A DNA stretch of 5,979 bases from Phycisphaerales bacterium (GTDB lineage Bacteria; Planctomycetota; Phycisphaerae; Phycisphaerales; SM1A02). Both the position numbers and the translations under genes were made by a program. The notes beneath the pieces are model-generated. The model was not told the origin of the DNA. It saw only the letters and a list, made by a program, of their open reading frames with translations, and made no database searches. Positions 1-5,426 of the stretch are shown piece by piece. Positions within the stretch are counted from its first letter, which is position 1, and every line of letters starts with the position of its first letter. The DNA lies in the NCBI GenBank assembly GCA_007135295.1, contig SLJD01000406.1, forward strand, positions 1-5,979. Reading direction: 5' to 3'.

Positions 1-335
1 CGCACGACGTCGAACGGCTTATCCGATCCGGTGAGCTTCAGCAGGGCTTCCGCGTCGATCGTGGTGAGATCCCCTTCGATCGTGTGGATATTGTTCTCGC
101 GGAAGTTGCCCTTGATGGGGGTGAGGTCGATGCCGACGACCACGCCCTTTGGGCCGACGCGGCGGGCGGCGACCTGCAGCCACGCCCCCGGGGCGGCTCC
201 GCAGTCGAGCACGCGGTCGCCTTTTCGCAGGATTTTGCGGCGGTCGTCGATCTCCGTCAGCTTGTACGCGGCCCGGGCGCGGTAGCCCTCTCGCTTCGCC
301 TGGCGGAAATAATGATCCTGCACGTCGCGGGCCAT
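1..335 (-). CDS. rlmE: 23S rRNA (uridine-2'-O-)-methyltransferase RlmE/FtsJ, N-terminal part
   Basis: The first 111 codons of an FtsJ-family methyltransferase are read from ATG at 335-333 and continue past the left edge of the window. The family 2'-O-methylates U2552 in the 23S rRNA A-loop using S-adenosylmethionine, late in assembly of the 50S subunit. Visible support: the RARAAYKLTEI stretch near residues 19-29, whose K25 matches the first catalytic lysine of the K-D-K-E tetrad; the SAM-binding motif I DCGAAPGAWLQ at 44-54; GIDLTPI at 68-74; and EGDLT at 87-91. The fragment stops at FDVV, just before the expected catalytic Asp, so the rest of the tetrad cannot be checked. The ATG at 335 gives a normal N-terminus for the family, although no clear Shine-Dalgarno site precedes it. 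It is transcribed divergently from the HTH membrane protein gene at 494. Confidence 0.94.
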   Translation of the reverse strand, partial: MARDVQDHYFRQAKREGYRARAAYKLTEIDDRRKILRKGDRVLDCGAAPGAWLQVAARRVGPKGVVVGIDLTPIKGNFRENNIHTIEGDLTTIDAEALLKLTGSDKPFDVV

Positions 336-432
336 CGCTGCATCGTACCGGCCGGGCGGGGTCTTGCGGGAACCGGTGGCGTTCGGTAGCGTAGTACATC
401 TTGGCGCGGCTGCGTCCGGTTTCGCCTGCGCC

Positions 433-444
433 GTCACATGTGAC
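433..444. promoter_or_regulatory. perfect 12-base palindrome, candidate operator
   Basis: GTCACATGTGAC is identical to its reverse complement. It lies in the 158-base region between two divergent genes, ending 49 bases before the ATG at 494 and starting 97 bases before the rlmE ATG. Its position and symmetry suit a dimeric transcription factor. The half-site TGTGAC resembles CRP/FNR-type half-sites, but the spacing is shorter than in the classical sites, so the binding protein is unknown. I found no convincing -35/-10 pair beside it. Confidence 0.4.
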
Positions 445-463
445 CGAAGAAACGCTTCAAATG

Positions 464-479
464 GGGCCCCGCCGGGCCC
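464..479 (+). promoter_or_regulatory. GC hairpin abutting the Shine-Dalgarno site
   Basis: GGGCCC at 464-469 can pair with GGGCCC at 474-479 around a 4-base loop, giving a 6-base-pair all-GC stem. It ends directly before GGGAGG at 480-485. The overlapping CCGGGCCCGG at 472-481 gives an alternative fold that pairs the first bases of the ribosome binding site. It could modulate translation of the gene at 494. In DNA this GC-rich, such a stem may also be incidental. Confidence 0.3.
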
Positions 480-485
480 GGGAGG
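480..485 (+). promoter_or_regulatory. Shine-Dalgarno site for the HTH membrane protein
   Basis: GGGAGG followed by 8 bases and then ATG at 494. This site decides the start of the downstream gene. In-frame alternatives at 401 (TTG) and 461 (ATG) lack a comparable site and would add residues that do not resemble the HTH domain. Confidence 0.75.
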
Positions 486-493
486 CAACCGCC

Positions 494-1426
494 ATGGCCA
501 AAATGTTCTACACCCTCGAAGAGGTCGCTCAGAAGCTCGGCAAGTCCGAGGATGAAGTCAAAGAGATGGCCAAGCGCGGCGAGATTCAGGAATTCCGCGA
601 CCGCGAAAAACTCATGTTCAAGGTCGAGCAGATCGACCTCCTCGCCGGCGGCGACGACGATGACGACGACATGCCGCTCGGCCTCGAAGACTCGGCGAGC
701 AGCGCGAGCGCTTCCGGCCTCGGCCTCGATGTCGACGACACCGGCGCCGACCAGCAGGCCCCGGCCGACGAAGGCCAGCCGGAAAAACAGTCCGAAGGCC
801 AGCTCGCTGAAAAGCCCAACGTCCGCGAGCCCGATCAGTCCGGCGGCGGATCCGGTCTCGACCTGACGGACACGAGCGGCGACACCGGCGTGAGCGTCTT
901 CGACAGCGGCCACGGCGAGCACGAGCCCCAGTCCGAACAGACCCATGCCGGCGAAGCGATCGACGAGGAACTCAGTCTCGAATCGGTCGGCTCGGGCAGC
1001 GGCCTGCTCGACCTTACGCGCGAGTCGGACGATACGACCCTCGGCGCGGAATTCATTGAAGACGCGCTGAACAGCGAAGATGACGAGATCGAACTGCCCG
1101 CCAACGCCTCCGGCCTGTTCGAATCAGCCGGCGCGGAGAGCCCCGGCGAGTCGCTTGAACAGCAGCCCATGGGCAGCATGCCGATGATGGTCGAATCCTA
1201 CGACGGCGCGTGGTCGGGATTCGGCGTCGGCGCGATGATCGGCACCGCGGCCGCCCTGGTCATCACCGCGTTGATCGCGATGGTCGCGGTCGGCGGGGCC
1301 ACTCCCCAACTCGCGACGGACTTCGCCGAGTCGGAGACAATGTTCTGGGGCGTGCCGGGCGCGCTGCTCGGCGTCGTACTCGTCTGCGGGCTGATCGGCT
1401 TCTTCATCGGCCGGGCGACCGAATAA
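494..1426 (+). CDS. membrane-anchored excisionase-type HTH protein with acidic linker
   Basis: A 310-residue protein in three parts. Residues 5-50 (FYTLEEVAQKLGKSEDEV onward, ending VEQIDLL) fit the MerR/excisionase helix-turn-helix pattern: a helix with EVAQKLG, a recognition helix, then a short beta wing. Residues about 54-235 are low-complexity and strongly acidic, opening with six Asp (54-59) and containing recurring SGL-type motifs: SGLGLDVDDTG at 74-84, GSGLDLTDTSGDTG at 119-132, SGSGLLDLTRESDDT at 167-181 and ASGLFES at 205-211. Residues about 244-266 and 286-306 are hydrophobic and look like two transmembrane helices joined by a short loop. The start is set by GGGAGG 8 bases upstream. 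From memory, planctomycete genomes carry HTH proteins with a very similar GLLDLTRESDDTSLGAE stretch, but I cannot search to confirm this. The function is unknown. The layout suggests a regulator or scaffold held at the membrane, and the HTH could instead bind protein or have lost DNA binding. The gene stands alone and ends in an intrinsic terminator. Confidence 0.88.
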   Translation: MAKMFYTLEEVAQKLGKSEDEVKEMAKRGEIQEFRDREKLMFKVEQIDLLAGGDDDDDDMPLGLEDSASSASASGLGLDVDDTGADQQAPADEGQPEKQSEGQLAEKPNVREPDQSGGGSGLDLTDTSGDTGVSVFDSGHGEHEPQSEQTHAGEAIDEELSLESVGSGSGLLDLTRESDDTTLGAEFIEDALNSEDDEIELPANASGLFESAGAESPGESLEQQPMGSMPMMVESYDGAWSGFGVGAMIGTAAALVITALIAMVAVGGATPQLATDFAESETMFWGVPGALLGVVLVCGLIGFFIGRATE

Positions 1427-1489
1427 CACGCTCGCGTCAGAATCGCCCGAACGCGAAGACACCACCACAATCGACCAGGCGCACTCGAC

Positions 1490-1525
1490 CAGGAACCCTC
1501 GCACGGCGGGGGTTCCTGTCGTTTT
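1490..1525 (+). terminator. Rho-independent terminator
   Basis: CAGGAACCCTC at 1490-1500 pairs with GGGGGTTCCTG at 1508-1518 (11 pairs including one G-T) around a 7-base loop. TCGTTTT follows at 1519-1525. It lies 63 bases after the stop of the HTH gene. The stem could also serve the convergent LapA-like gene ending at 1554, because AAAAC precedes it on the minus strand, but no T-run follows in that direction. Confidence 0.82.
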
Positions 1526-1553
1526 GCGTGTTCCATTCGATGTGATGAGATGT

Positions 1554-1769
1554 TTACCGCCGGCCGCGACGCGACCACCAGGCGGTGAAGAGCAACCCGC
1601 TGAAGAAGCCGAGCAGCAATGTCACGAGCAGCAGCAGCGCGCGGGGCAGGGGGATCGTGAAGAACAGCAGTTGCGTTTCCACGGTTTCCGTGTTCTGAAG
1701 AATCACGATCACCATCAGGACGATGATCACGCTGGCGACGGCAAGCTTGATCTGCGTGGCCCGTTCCAT
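1554..1769 (-). CDS. LapA-domain small membrane protein (DUF1049 family)
   Basis: A 71-residue protein with two hydrophobic helices, about 8-25 and 43-65, and a basic C-terminal tail (SRRGRR). The first helix runs into ILQNTETVETQLLFFTIPLP (23-42), the characteristic LQN-x-x-x-V loop between the helices of the lipopolysaccharide assembly protein A (LapA) domain. In E. coli LapA works with LapB in controlling LPS synthesis. Short stand-alone LapA-domain proteins are widespread and their role is not established, so I give no symbol. The start ATG at 1769-1767 has AAAGGGG about 7 bases upstream. The gene lies downstream of aroDE on the same strand, separated by 188 bases that contain a tandem repeat array, and ends convergently with the HTH gene. 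It could be on the aroDE transcript or have its own promoter in the gap. Confidence 0.85.
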   Translation of the reverse strand: MERATQIKLAVASVIIVLMVIVILQNTETVETQLLFFTIPLPRALLLLVTLLLGFFSGLLFTAWWSRRGRR

Positions 1770-1782
1770 CTCTCATCCCCTT

Positions 1783-1845
1783 TCTGGGAAGCCCAGTCTG
1801 TGAAGGCCAGTCTGTGAAGTTCGTCTGTGAAGTTCTTCTGTGAAG
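1783..1845. repeat. five-copy 13-14-base direct repeat upstream of the LapA-like gene
   Basis: TCTGTGAAG occurs exactly at 1797-1805, 1811-1819, 1824-1832 and 1837-1845. A one-mismatch copy, TCTGGGAAG, lies at 1783-1791. Start-to-start distances are 14, 14, 13 and 13 bases, with spacers such as TTCG and TTCT. Read on the minus strand the unit is CTTCACAGA, and the array ends just upstream of the ribosome binding site of the LapA-like gene. It lies in a non-coding gap. It may be a regulatory binding array or simply a replication-slippage product. Confidence 0.85.
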
Positions 1846-1915
1846 TCCGGGGTGCAGTCCGGCCTGTGCCGTCAGTTGTCGCCGCGATCGTGCGACGCAG
1901 GCGTTCGATCGTGGC

Positions 1916-1974
1916 GCTGCGGTCCGGGGGACCCGGGGGTGTCCGCCGGCAGCGGTCTTACTCCAGCAGACCGC
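1916..1974. repeat. GC-rich inverted repeats at the 3' end of aroDE
   Basis: GCGGTCT at 1952-1958 pairs with AGACCGC at 1968-1974 around a 9-base loop that contains most of the aroDE stop codon region. Just beyond it, GCTGC at 1916-1920 can pair with GCAGC at 1949-1953, and GGTCC with GGACC at 1921-1933. Neither structure is followed by a T-run in the minus direction, so it is not a canonical terminator. It may stabilise the 3' end of the transcript or mean nothing in DNA of this composition. Confidence 0.3.
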
Positions 1975-3649
1975 CTGCATCTTCAGGGGCATTGAACGCG
2001 GCGTCAAAAACGTCGAGCGGTGCCGGCGAGCCGACCCACGCCTCGAACTGCCGGGCCGCCTGGTGCAGGAACACGAGCCGCCCGTCAATCGCGGTCGCGC
2101 CGGCGTCGCGGGCGTGTGTGAGCAATGGCGTGCGAAGCGGCGTGTACACCGTGTCGAGTACCGCGATCTCGTCGGTCAGTTCCACCGGTCGGCCGGCGAG
2201 GGCGTCGAGCGGCGACGCGTCAGGCATCGGCCCGCCTTCCATCCCGATCGACGTGCAGTTGATGATGATGTCGAACCCGTCGCAGTCGATCGACGCCGGG
2301 TCGCCCACGGCGACTTCGGTGAAGCCCTGGCCTTGCTGAAGCGGCCGGCCGTGCAGGGCTTCCGCGACGGCGGCGGCGTTGGCCGGCGTGCGGTTGAACA
2401 GCACCGTCGGCGCGCCGAGGCGGCTGACGGCCGCGGCCGACGCCCGGGCCATCCCGCCCGCGCCGAGAATCGCCACGCGATGATCGGCGATCGCGTCAGC
2501 GTCAATCTCCATGGCGACGCAAAGCGCATCGACCACCGCCCGCGCGTCGGTGTTCAGGCATCGCAGTGAACCGTCGTCGCCGACCACGAGCGTGTTGGCG
2601 GCACCGATGGCCGAAGCGTCATCATCGACGGTCCCGCCCGATTCACGCACGAAGTCGATCAGGTGCGTCTTGTGCGGGATCGTCACGCTTGCGCCGCGGA
2701 AGTCGAGCGATCGGCCGCCGGCGAACCGCGCGTCGAGCATCGCCGCGACCGTCGCCTTGAAATGTTCATACTCGGCCGGGATCGGAAGCGGCAGGTACAC
2801 GCCGTTGTGCCCCGTCGCTTCGAAGCCGGCGTTGTGAATGATCGGCCCGCGCGAATGCTCGACCGGCCAGCCGATCACGCCGTACACGCGCGTCGCGCCG
2901 TCGATCCGGTCCGCGTGGTAGCGGTCGATCAATTCATGAACCGTCGGCTGGCCGGATGCGGTGCGATTCTCCGGGTCGGTCGTGGCGAAGGTGAGCAGCC
3001 CGCCGAACTTCCCGGCGAGGACGCGGCTCATCAGTCCGAACTGGCCCATGCACAATGCGATTGTCGGCATGTGGCGGTCAGCGAGGATCTCGAACGCCTG
3101 CAGGTTGTCACGCAGCGACCGCGCCCGCCAGGCAAGTTTGAGCACATCGCCGACCGGCAGCCGCACCGCTGATTCGATGCGCTGAAGCAGATCCGCCGGC
3201 CGGCCTTCGAAATCATGCGAGGAAACGATCAGCCCCGTTCGATCAGGCGCGGCGCCGTTCAATTCGCCGGCCGACCACTGTTCGAGAACCTCGCGCACCG
3301 GCCCGGGGGTTTCGATGGCGAGAAGCTCAACGTCGATGTACTTGGGCGGGGTGTCGGCGGTCAGGGCCGCTTCGAAGAGACTCGCGCGGACCTCTTCCGG
3401 CGCTTCGCACGAACCGCCCTCCCACGCCGGCCGGCAGGTCACGATGCACGGGGCCGGGCCGTCGGCGATCAGTCGCAGCATCGCGTCGCCGCTTGACGGT
3501 CCCTCGCCGGGCTGTTGTTCATTGGCCAGGCCGTCGATGCGCCACTCGATGAGCCGGGCGCCGGCGTCGACGGCGCCGCGGGCCTGCTCGATCGCCGGGC
3601 CTACGTCGCCAGGCGTCTCAACCGCGATGGAGACGGCGACGAACGTCAC
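1958..3649 (-). CDS. aroDE: bifunctional 3-dehydroquinate dehydratase (type I) / shikimate dehydrogenase
   Basis: A 563-residue fusion catalysing two consecutive cytosolic shikimate-pathway steps: 3-dehydroquinate to 3-dehydroshikimate, then NADPH-dependent reduction to shikimate. The AroD half (about 1-245) shows the E35-x-R37 motif, E108 in YIDVEL, H145 in SSHDFE and the Schiff-base lysine K171 in VLKLAW, then R209 and the S233-Q234 loop. The AroE half (about 254-563) shows VIGWPVEHSRGPIIHN (258-273), VTIPHK with catalytic K327, N352 in AANT, NTD with catalytic D368, the nucleotide motif GAGGMAR (396-402), NRT (419-421) typical of NADP use, and Q530 in LHQAARQFEAW. Both active sites look intact. 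G268 replaces the second serine of the common HSxSP motif. The start is GTG at 3649-3647 with no evident SD; an in-frame stop lies a short way upstream with no ATG between. Its first bases overlap the stop of a 27-codon ORF after the SDR gene, suggesting coupled translation. Confidence 0.95.
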   Translation of the reverse strand: MTFVAVSIAVETPGDVGPAIEQARGAVDAGARLIEWRIDGLANEQQPGEGPSSGDAMLRLIADGPAPCIVTCRPAWEGGSCEAPEEVRASLFEAALTADTPPKYIDVELLAIETPGPVREVLEQWSAGELNGAAPDRTGLIVSSHDFEGRPADLLQRIESAVRLPVGDVLKLAWRARSLRDNLQAFEILADRHMPTIALCMGQFGLMSRVLAGKFGGLLTFATTDPENRTASGQPTVHELIDRYHADRIDGATRVYGVIGWPVEHSRGPIIHNAGFEATGHNGVYLPLPIPAEYEHFKATVAAMLDARFAGGRSLDFRGASVTIPHKTHLIDFVRESGGTVDDDASAIGAANTLVVGDDGSLRCLNTDARAVVDALCVAMEIDADAIADHRVAILGAGGMARASAAAVSRLGAPTVLFNRTPANAAAVAEALHGRPLQQGQGFTEVAVGDPASIDCDGFDIIINCTSIGMEGGPMPDASPLDALAGRPVELTDEIAVLDTVYTPLRTPLLTHARDAGATAIDGRLVFLHQAARQFEAWVGSPAPLDVFDAAFNAPEDAGGLLE

Positions 3650-3729
3650 AGCCGCTGCACCGGCGGGCAGGCGGTCAGGGCGGCGGGCCGTCTTTCAGAG
3701 CGTGTCTTCATCATGGCGACGATCCCCAT
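3646..3729 (-). CDS. possible 27-residue coupling ORF between the SDR gene and aroDE
   Basis: Its ATG at 3729-3727 overlaps the SDR stop (TGATG), and its TGA at 3648-3646 overlaps the aroDE GTG by two bases. It would encode MGIVAMMKTRSERRPAALTA followed by CPPVQRL. An internal ATGATG at 3714-3709 lies 8 bases after GGGGA and is a plausible alternative start, giving 22 residues. The peptide is basic and resembles no family I know. It may exist only to carry ribosomes from the SDR stop to the aroDE start, which lacks its own SD, or it may be chance in a stop-poor sequence. Confidence 0.3.
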   Translation of the reverse strand: MGIVAMMKTRSERRPAALTACPPVQRL

Positions 3730-4517
3730 CACAGGCACTCCAGCCGCCCGCCGTCGACCGGCAGCGACACGCCGCTGATGTACGCCGCCTCAGGCGAGGC
3801 GAGGAAGACCACCGCTGCGGCGACCTCTTCCGGCTCGGCGAATCGGCGGAGCGGCACTTCTTCTTTCATCTGGTCGGCGATGGCCTGCGCGTCGGAGTCG
3901 GCTTTCTTCGCCTTGCCGGCGATGATTGAATCGAGCCGAGCCGTCGCGGTAAAGCCGGGCAGCACGTTGTTGACGGTCACGCCCCACGGCCCGAGTTCGC
4001 CGGCAAGCGTCTTCGCCCAACTCGCAACCGCGCCGCGGACCGTGTTCGACACGCCGAGGCCCTTGATCGGCTGGCGGACGGACGTAGAGATGACATTGAT
4101 GATTCGGCCGTACCCGCTGTCGCGCATGCCCGGGGTGACGCGGGTGGCGAGCAGGTGGTTGCAGATCAGGTGCTGCTGGAACGCGTCGAGGTACTGATCG
4201 GCCGTCGCCTCGAACGCCGGGCCGGGCGGCGGGCCGCCGGTGTTGTTCACCAGAATGTGGACCGGCCCGGCCGCTTCAAGATCCGCCGGGACGCGTTCGG
4301 CCAGCGTCGACGGGTCCGTGAAATCGGCGACAAGGTGGCGGTGCGACTGGCCGGCTTCGGTCGGCAGCGATGTCCGGACCTGTTGCAGCGCGTCCTCGTT
4401 GCGGGCGATGAGCGTGATCGACGCGCCGGCCGCCGCGAGGCGTTCAGCCGCAGCCCGGCCGATCCCCTGCGTCGAGCCGCAGACGTACGCGCGTTTGCCG
4501 TGCAGGTTCAGGTGCAT
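3729..4517 (-). CDS. SDR-family protein lacking the canonical catalytic Tyr and Lys
   Basis: A 262-residue short-chain dehydrogenase/reductase fold. Visible: the nucleotide-binding turn CGSTQGIG at 13-20; NNTGG at 91-95 (the NNAG element); RIINVIS ending at S144, the position of the catalytic serine; VTVNNVLPGF at 180-189; a C-terminal PLRRFAEPEEVA block at 222-233; and SGVSLPVDGG at 248-257. Where the YxxxK motif should be, the sequence reads S157-N-T-V-R161, aligned by the following GAV...AKTLAGELG stretch. H116 stands where the tetrad usually has Asn. This matches an atypical 3-oxoacyl-ACP-reductase-like SDR subgroup known to deviate from the tetrad, so activity and substrate are open. The ATG at 4517 has GGAG 9 bases upstream and gives the usual family length. 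A longer in-frame start at 4709 would add 64 proline- and charge-rich residues through a repeat region and is rejected. It is closely followed by aroDE. Confidence 0.9.
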   Translation of the reverse strand: MHLNLHGKRAYVCGSTQGIGRAAAERLAAAGASITLIARNEDALQQVRTSLPTEAGQSHRHLVADFTDPSTLAERVPADLEAAGPVHILVNNTGGPPPGPAFEATADQYLDAFQQHLICNHLLATRVTPGMRDSGYGRIINVISTSVRQPIKGLGVSNTVRGAVASWAKTLAGELGPWGVTVNNVLPGFTATARLDSIIAGKAKKADSDAQAIADQMKEEVPLRRFAEPEEVAAAVVFLASPEAAYISGVSLPVDGGRLECL

Positions 4518-4649
4518 GCGTTTGAACTCCGTCGATTGCCGCCCTCGCGTGCCAATGGGAGGGACGTGTCCTCTCGAAGCACGCCCAGCATACCCCGGCA
4601 GCCCCTTCGAGGGTTCCTTCGGGGATTTGTCTTCCGAAACTCGGGACTC

Positions 4650-4741
4650 TTCCGGGTGTTCCGGGACTTTTCCGGGGGTTGGTCTTCCCGGGGATCTTCC
4701 GGGGTTCACTTGCGGGGGTCTTCCGGGGTCACTTCCGGGGG
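4650..4741. repeat. degenerate TTCCGGGG repeats in the phoU-SDR gap
   Basis: Variants of TTCCGGG(G)(G) start at 4650, 4659, 4670, 4685 (TTCCCGGGG), 4697, 4710 (TTGCGGGGG), 4721 and 4733. Spacing is 9-15 bases, mostly 11-13. Weaker relatives (TTCCTTCGGGG, CTTCCGAAACTCGGG) extend the pattern left to about 4614. The array ends exactly at the phoU stop codon and fills much of the 224-base gap before the SDR gene. The irregular spacing is not a multiple of three, so it is not repeat-coding. On the minus strand the unit reads CCCCGGAAG. Confidence 0.75.
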
Positions 4742-5401
4742 TCAGGTGAAGTCGAGGTCTTCGACGTTGCCGACCACCGCGGTGCAGATGTTGGCGAGGT
4801 GGGAGGAGACGCGTTTGTAATGCCGGGCGAGCAGCGAGTACGCGACGGCTTCATGCGTGTGCATGCTGGTGTCATCACGCAGCAGTTGTTCGATGATCGA
4901 GTCGCAGCGGGCGCGGATTTCGCGGGCGGCGTCGATGGTCGCGCGGGCTTCAGCGGTTTTCGAGCTTCGAAACGCCTTGCGCACGCGGTTGAACAGTTCG
5001 CTGACCTCGCCCTGAATCTCACCAAGCGGCTCGTGGTACCGCGGCACGTGGAAATCGTCGGTGTAGAAGCGACCGACCTCGAAGACGTTCTTGCAGTAAT
5101 CGCCGATGCGCTCGGCGTCCTTGGCGACACTGACGAGCACGATGCCCGCCGCGACGTCATAGCCGGGGTTGATGGTCAGGTGGCGGACGATCTTGCGGCG
5201 GATGGATCGAAGCAGGTCGTTGACGGCCTGATCGCGTTCGTAGATCGAGTCGCGGACATCGGCGGGCTCGGCTTCGCGGCGGATGACCTTGTTCGCTTCG
5301 CTGAACATCCAGTGCGCATTTTCGAGCATCTGGTCGAACTCTTCGAAGGCCTGGTCCATGATGTCCCCGGCGCGCATGGCAGTAAAGAGTTCACGAAACA
5401 T
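4742..5401 (-). CDS. phoU: PhoU-domain phosphate regulator
   Basis: A 219-residue all-helical protein of typical PhoU length. PhoU proteins carry two three-helix bundles, bind metal through E/DxxxD motifs and restrain phosphate uptake or signalling. The first bundle has a good motif, KDAERIGDYCKNVFEV (94-109, with E97 and D101). The equivalent site in the second bundle reads HYKRVSSHLANI (194-205), so the expected Glu and Asp are K196 and S200 and this half has probably lost metal binding. The start ATG at 5401-5399 has a near-ideal AAGGAGG 6 bases upstream. The gene begins 25 bases after the stop of a Na+/phosphate symporter. In many bacteria a PhoU domain is fused to the C-terminus of that transporter, so the likely role is gating or sensing for this symporter rather than an ABC-type Pst system. 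No pst or phoR/phoB gene is visible here. Confidence 0.9.
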   Translation of the reverse strand: MFRELFTAMRAGDIMDQAFEEFDQMLENAHWMFSEANKVIRREAEPADVRDSIYERDQAVNDLLRSIRRKIVRHLTINPGYDVAAGIVLVSVAKDAERIGDYCKNVFEVGRFYTDDFHVPRYHEPLGEIQGEVSELFNRVRKAFRSSKTAEARATIDAAREIRARCDSIIEQLLRDDTSMHTHEAVAYSLLARHYKRVSSHLANICTAVVGNVEDLDFT

Positions 5402-5407
5402 ACCCGG

Positions 5408-5414
5408 CCTCCTT
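5408..5414 (-). promoter_or_regulatory. strong Shine-Dalgarno site for phoU
   Basis: AAGGAGG on the minus strand, 6 bases before the phoU ATG and inside the 25-base gap after the symporter stop. It is the best ribosome binding site in the window and implies efficient independent initiation of phoU on the shared transcript. Confidence 0.85.
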
Positions 5415-5426
5415 GATGGGATCCGC

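Noticed and set aside
364..397. Possible sigma-70 promoter (TTGCGG ... TAGCGT) between the divergent genes
   Set aside because: The -10 candidate matches consensus poorly and similar near-matches occur elsewhere in the gap, so I cannot support a specific promoter.
19..399. Minus-strand 126-codon frame over the rlmE region
   Set aside because: Its translation is Arg/Pro/His-rich with no family match, while the neighbouring frame from 335 gives unmistakable RlmE motifs.
401..493. Upstream in-frame extension of the HTH protein from a TTG at 401 or ATG at 461
   Set aside because: No Shine-Dalgarno precedes these codons. The extension covers the palindrome and hairpin and has no domain-like sequence, whereas ATG at 494 has GGGAGG at ideal spacing and begins right at the HTH domain.
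1783..1845. CRISPR-like array
   Set aside because: Units are only 9 bases with 4-5-base spacers, far too short for CRISPR repeats and spacers, and no cas gene is nearby.
1198..2088. Long minus-strand open frame of about 296 codons
   Set aside because: It runs antisense through the HTH gene, overlaps the LapA-like gene and the terminator, and has an Arg/Ser/Pro/His-rich composition typical of an out-of-frame reading in GC-rich DNA.
4587..4592. TATGCT (minus strand) as a -10 element for the SDR gene
   Set aside because: No acceptable -35 hexamer lies 16-18 bases upstream, so the match is likely chance.
4518..4709. 64-residue N-terminal extension of the SDR protein from an ATG at 4709
   Set aside because: It translates the irregular repeat tract into Pro/Lys/Glu-rich low-complexity sequence. 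The start at 4517 has a GGAG site and gives the standard SDR N-terminus and length.
4155..4820. Plus-strand frames of 200 or more codons opposite the SDR and phoU genes (also 4679-5416)
   Set aside because: Both lie antisense to genes with clear family motifs and show no recognisable domain. They are shadows of codon bias in GC-rich genes.
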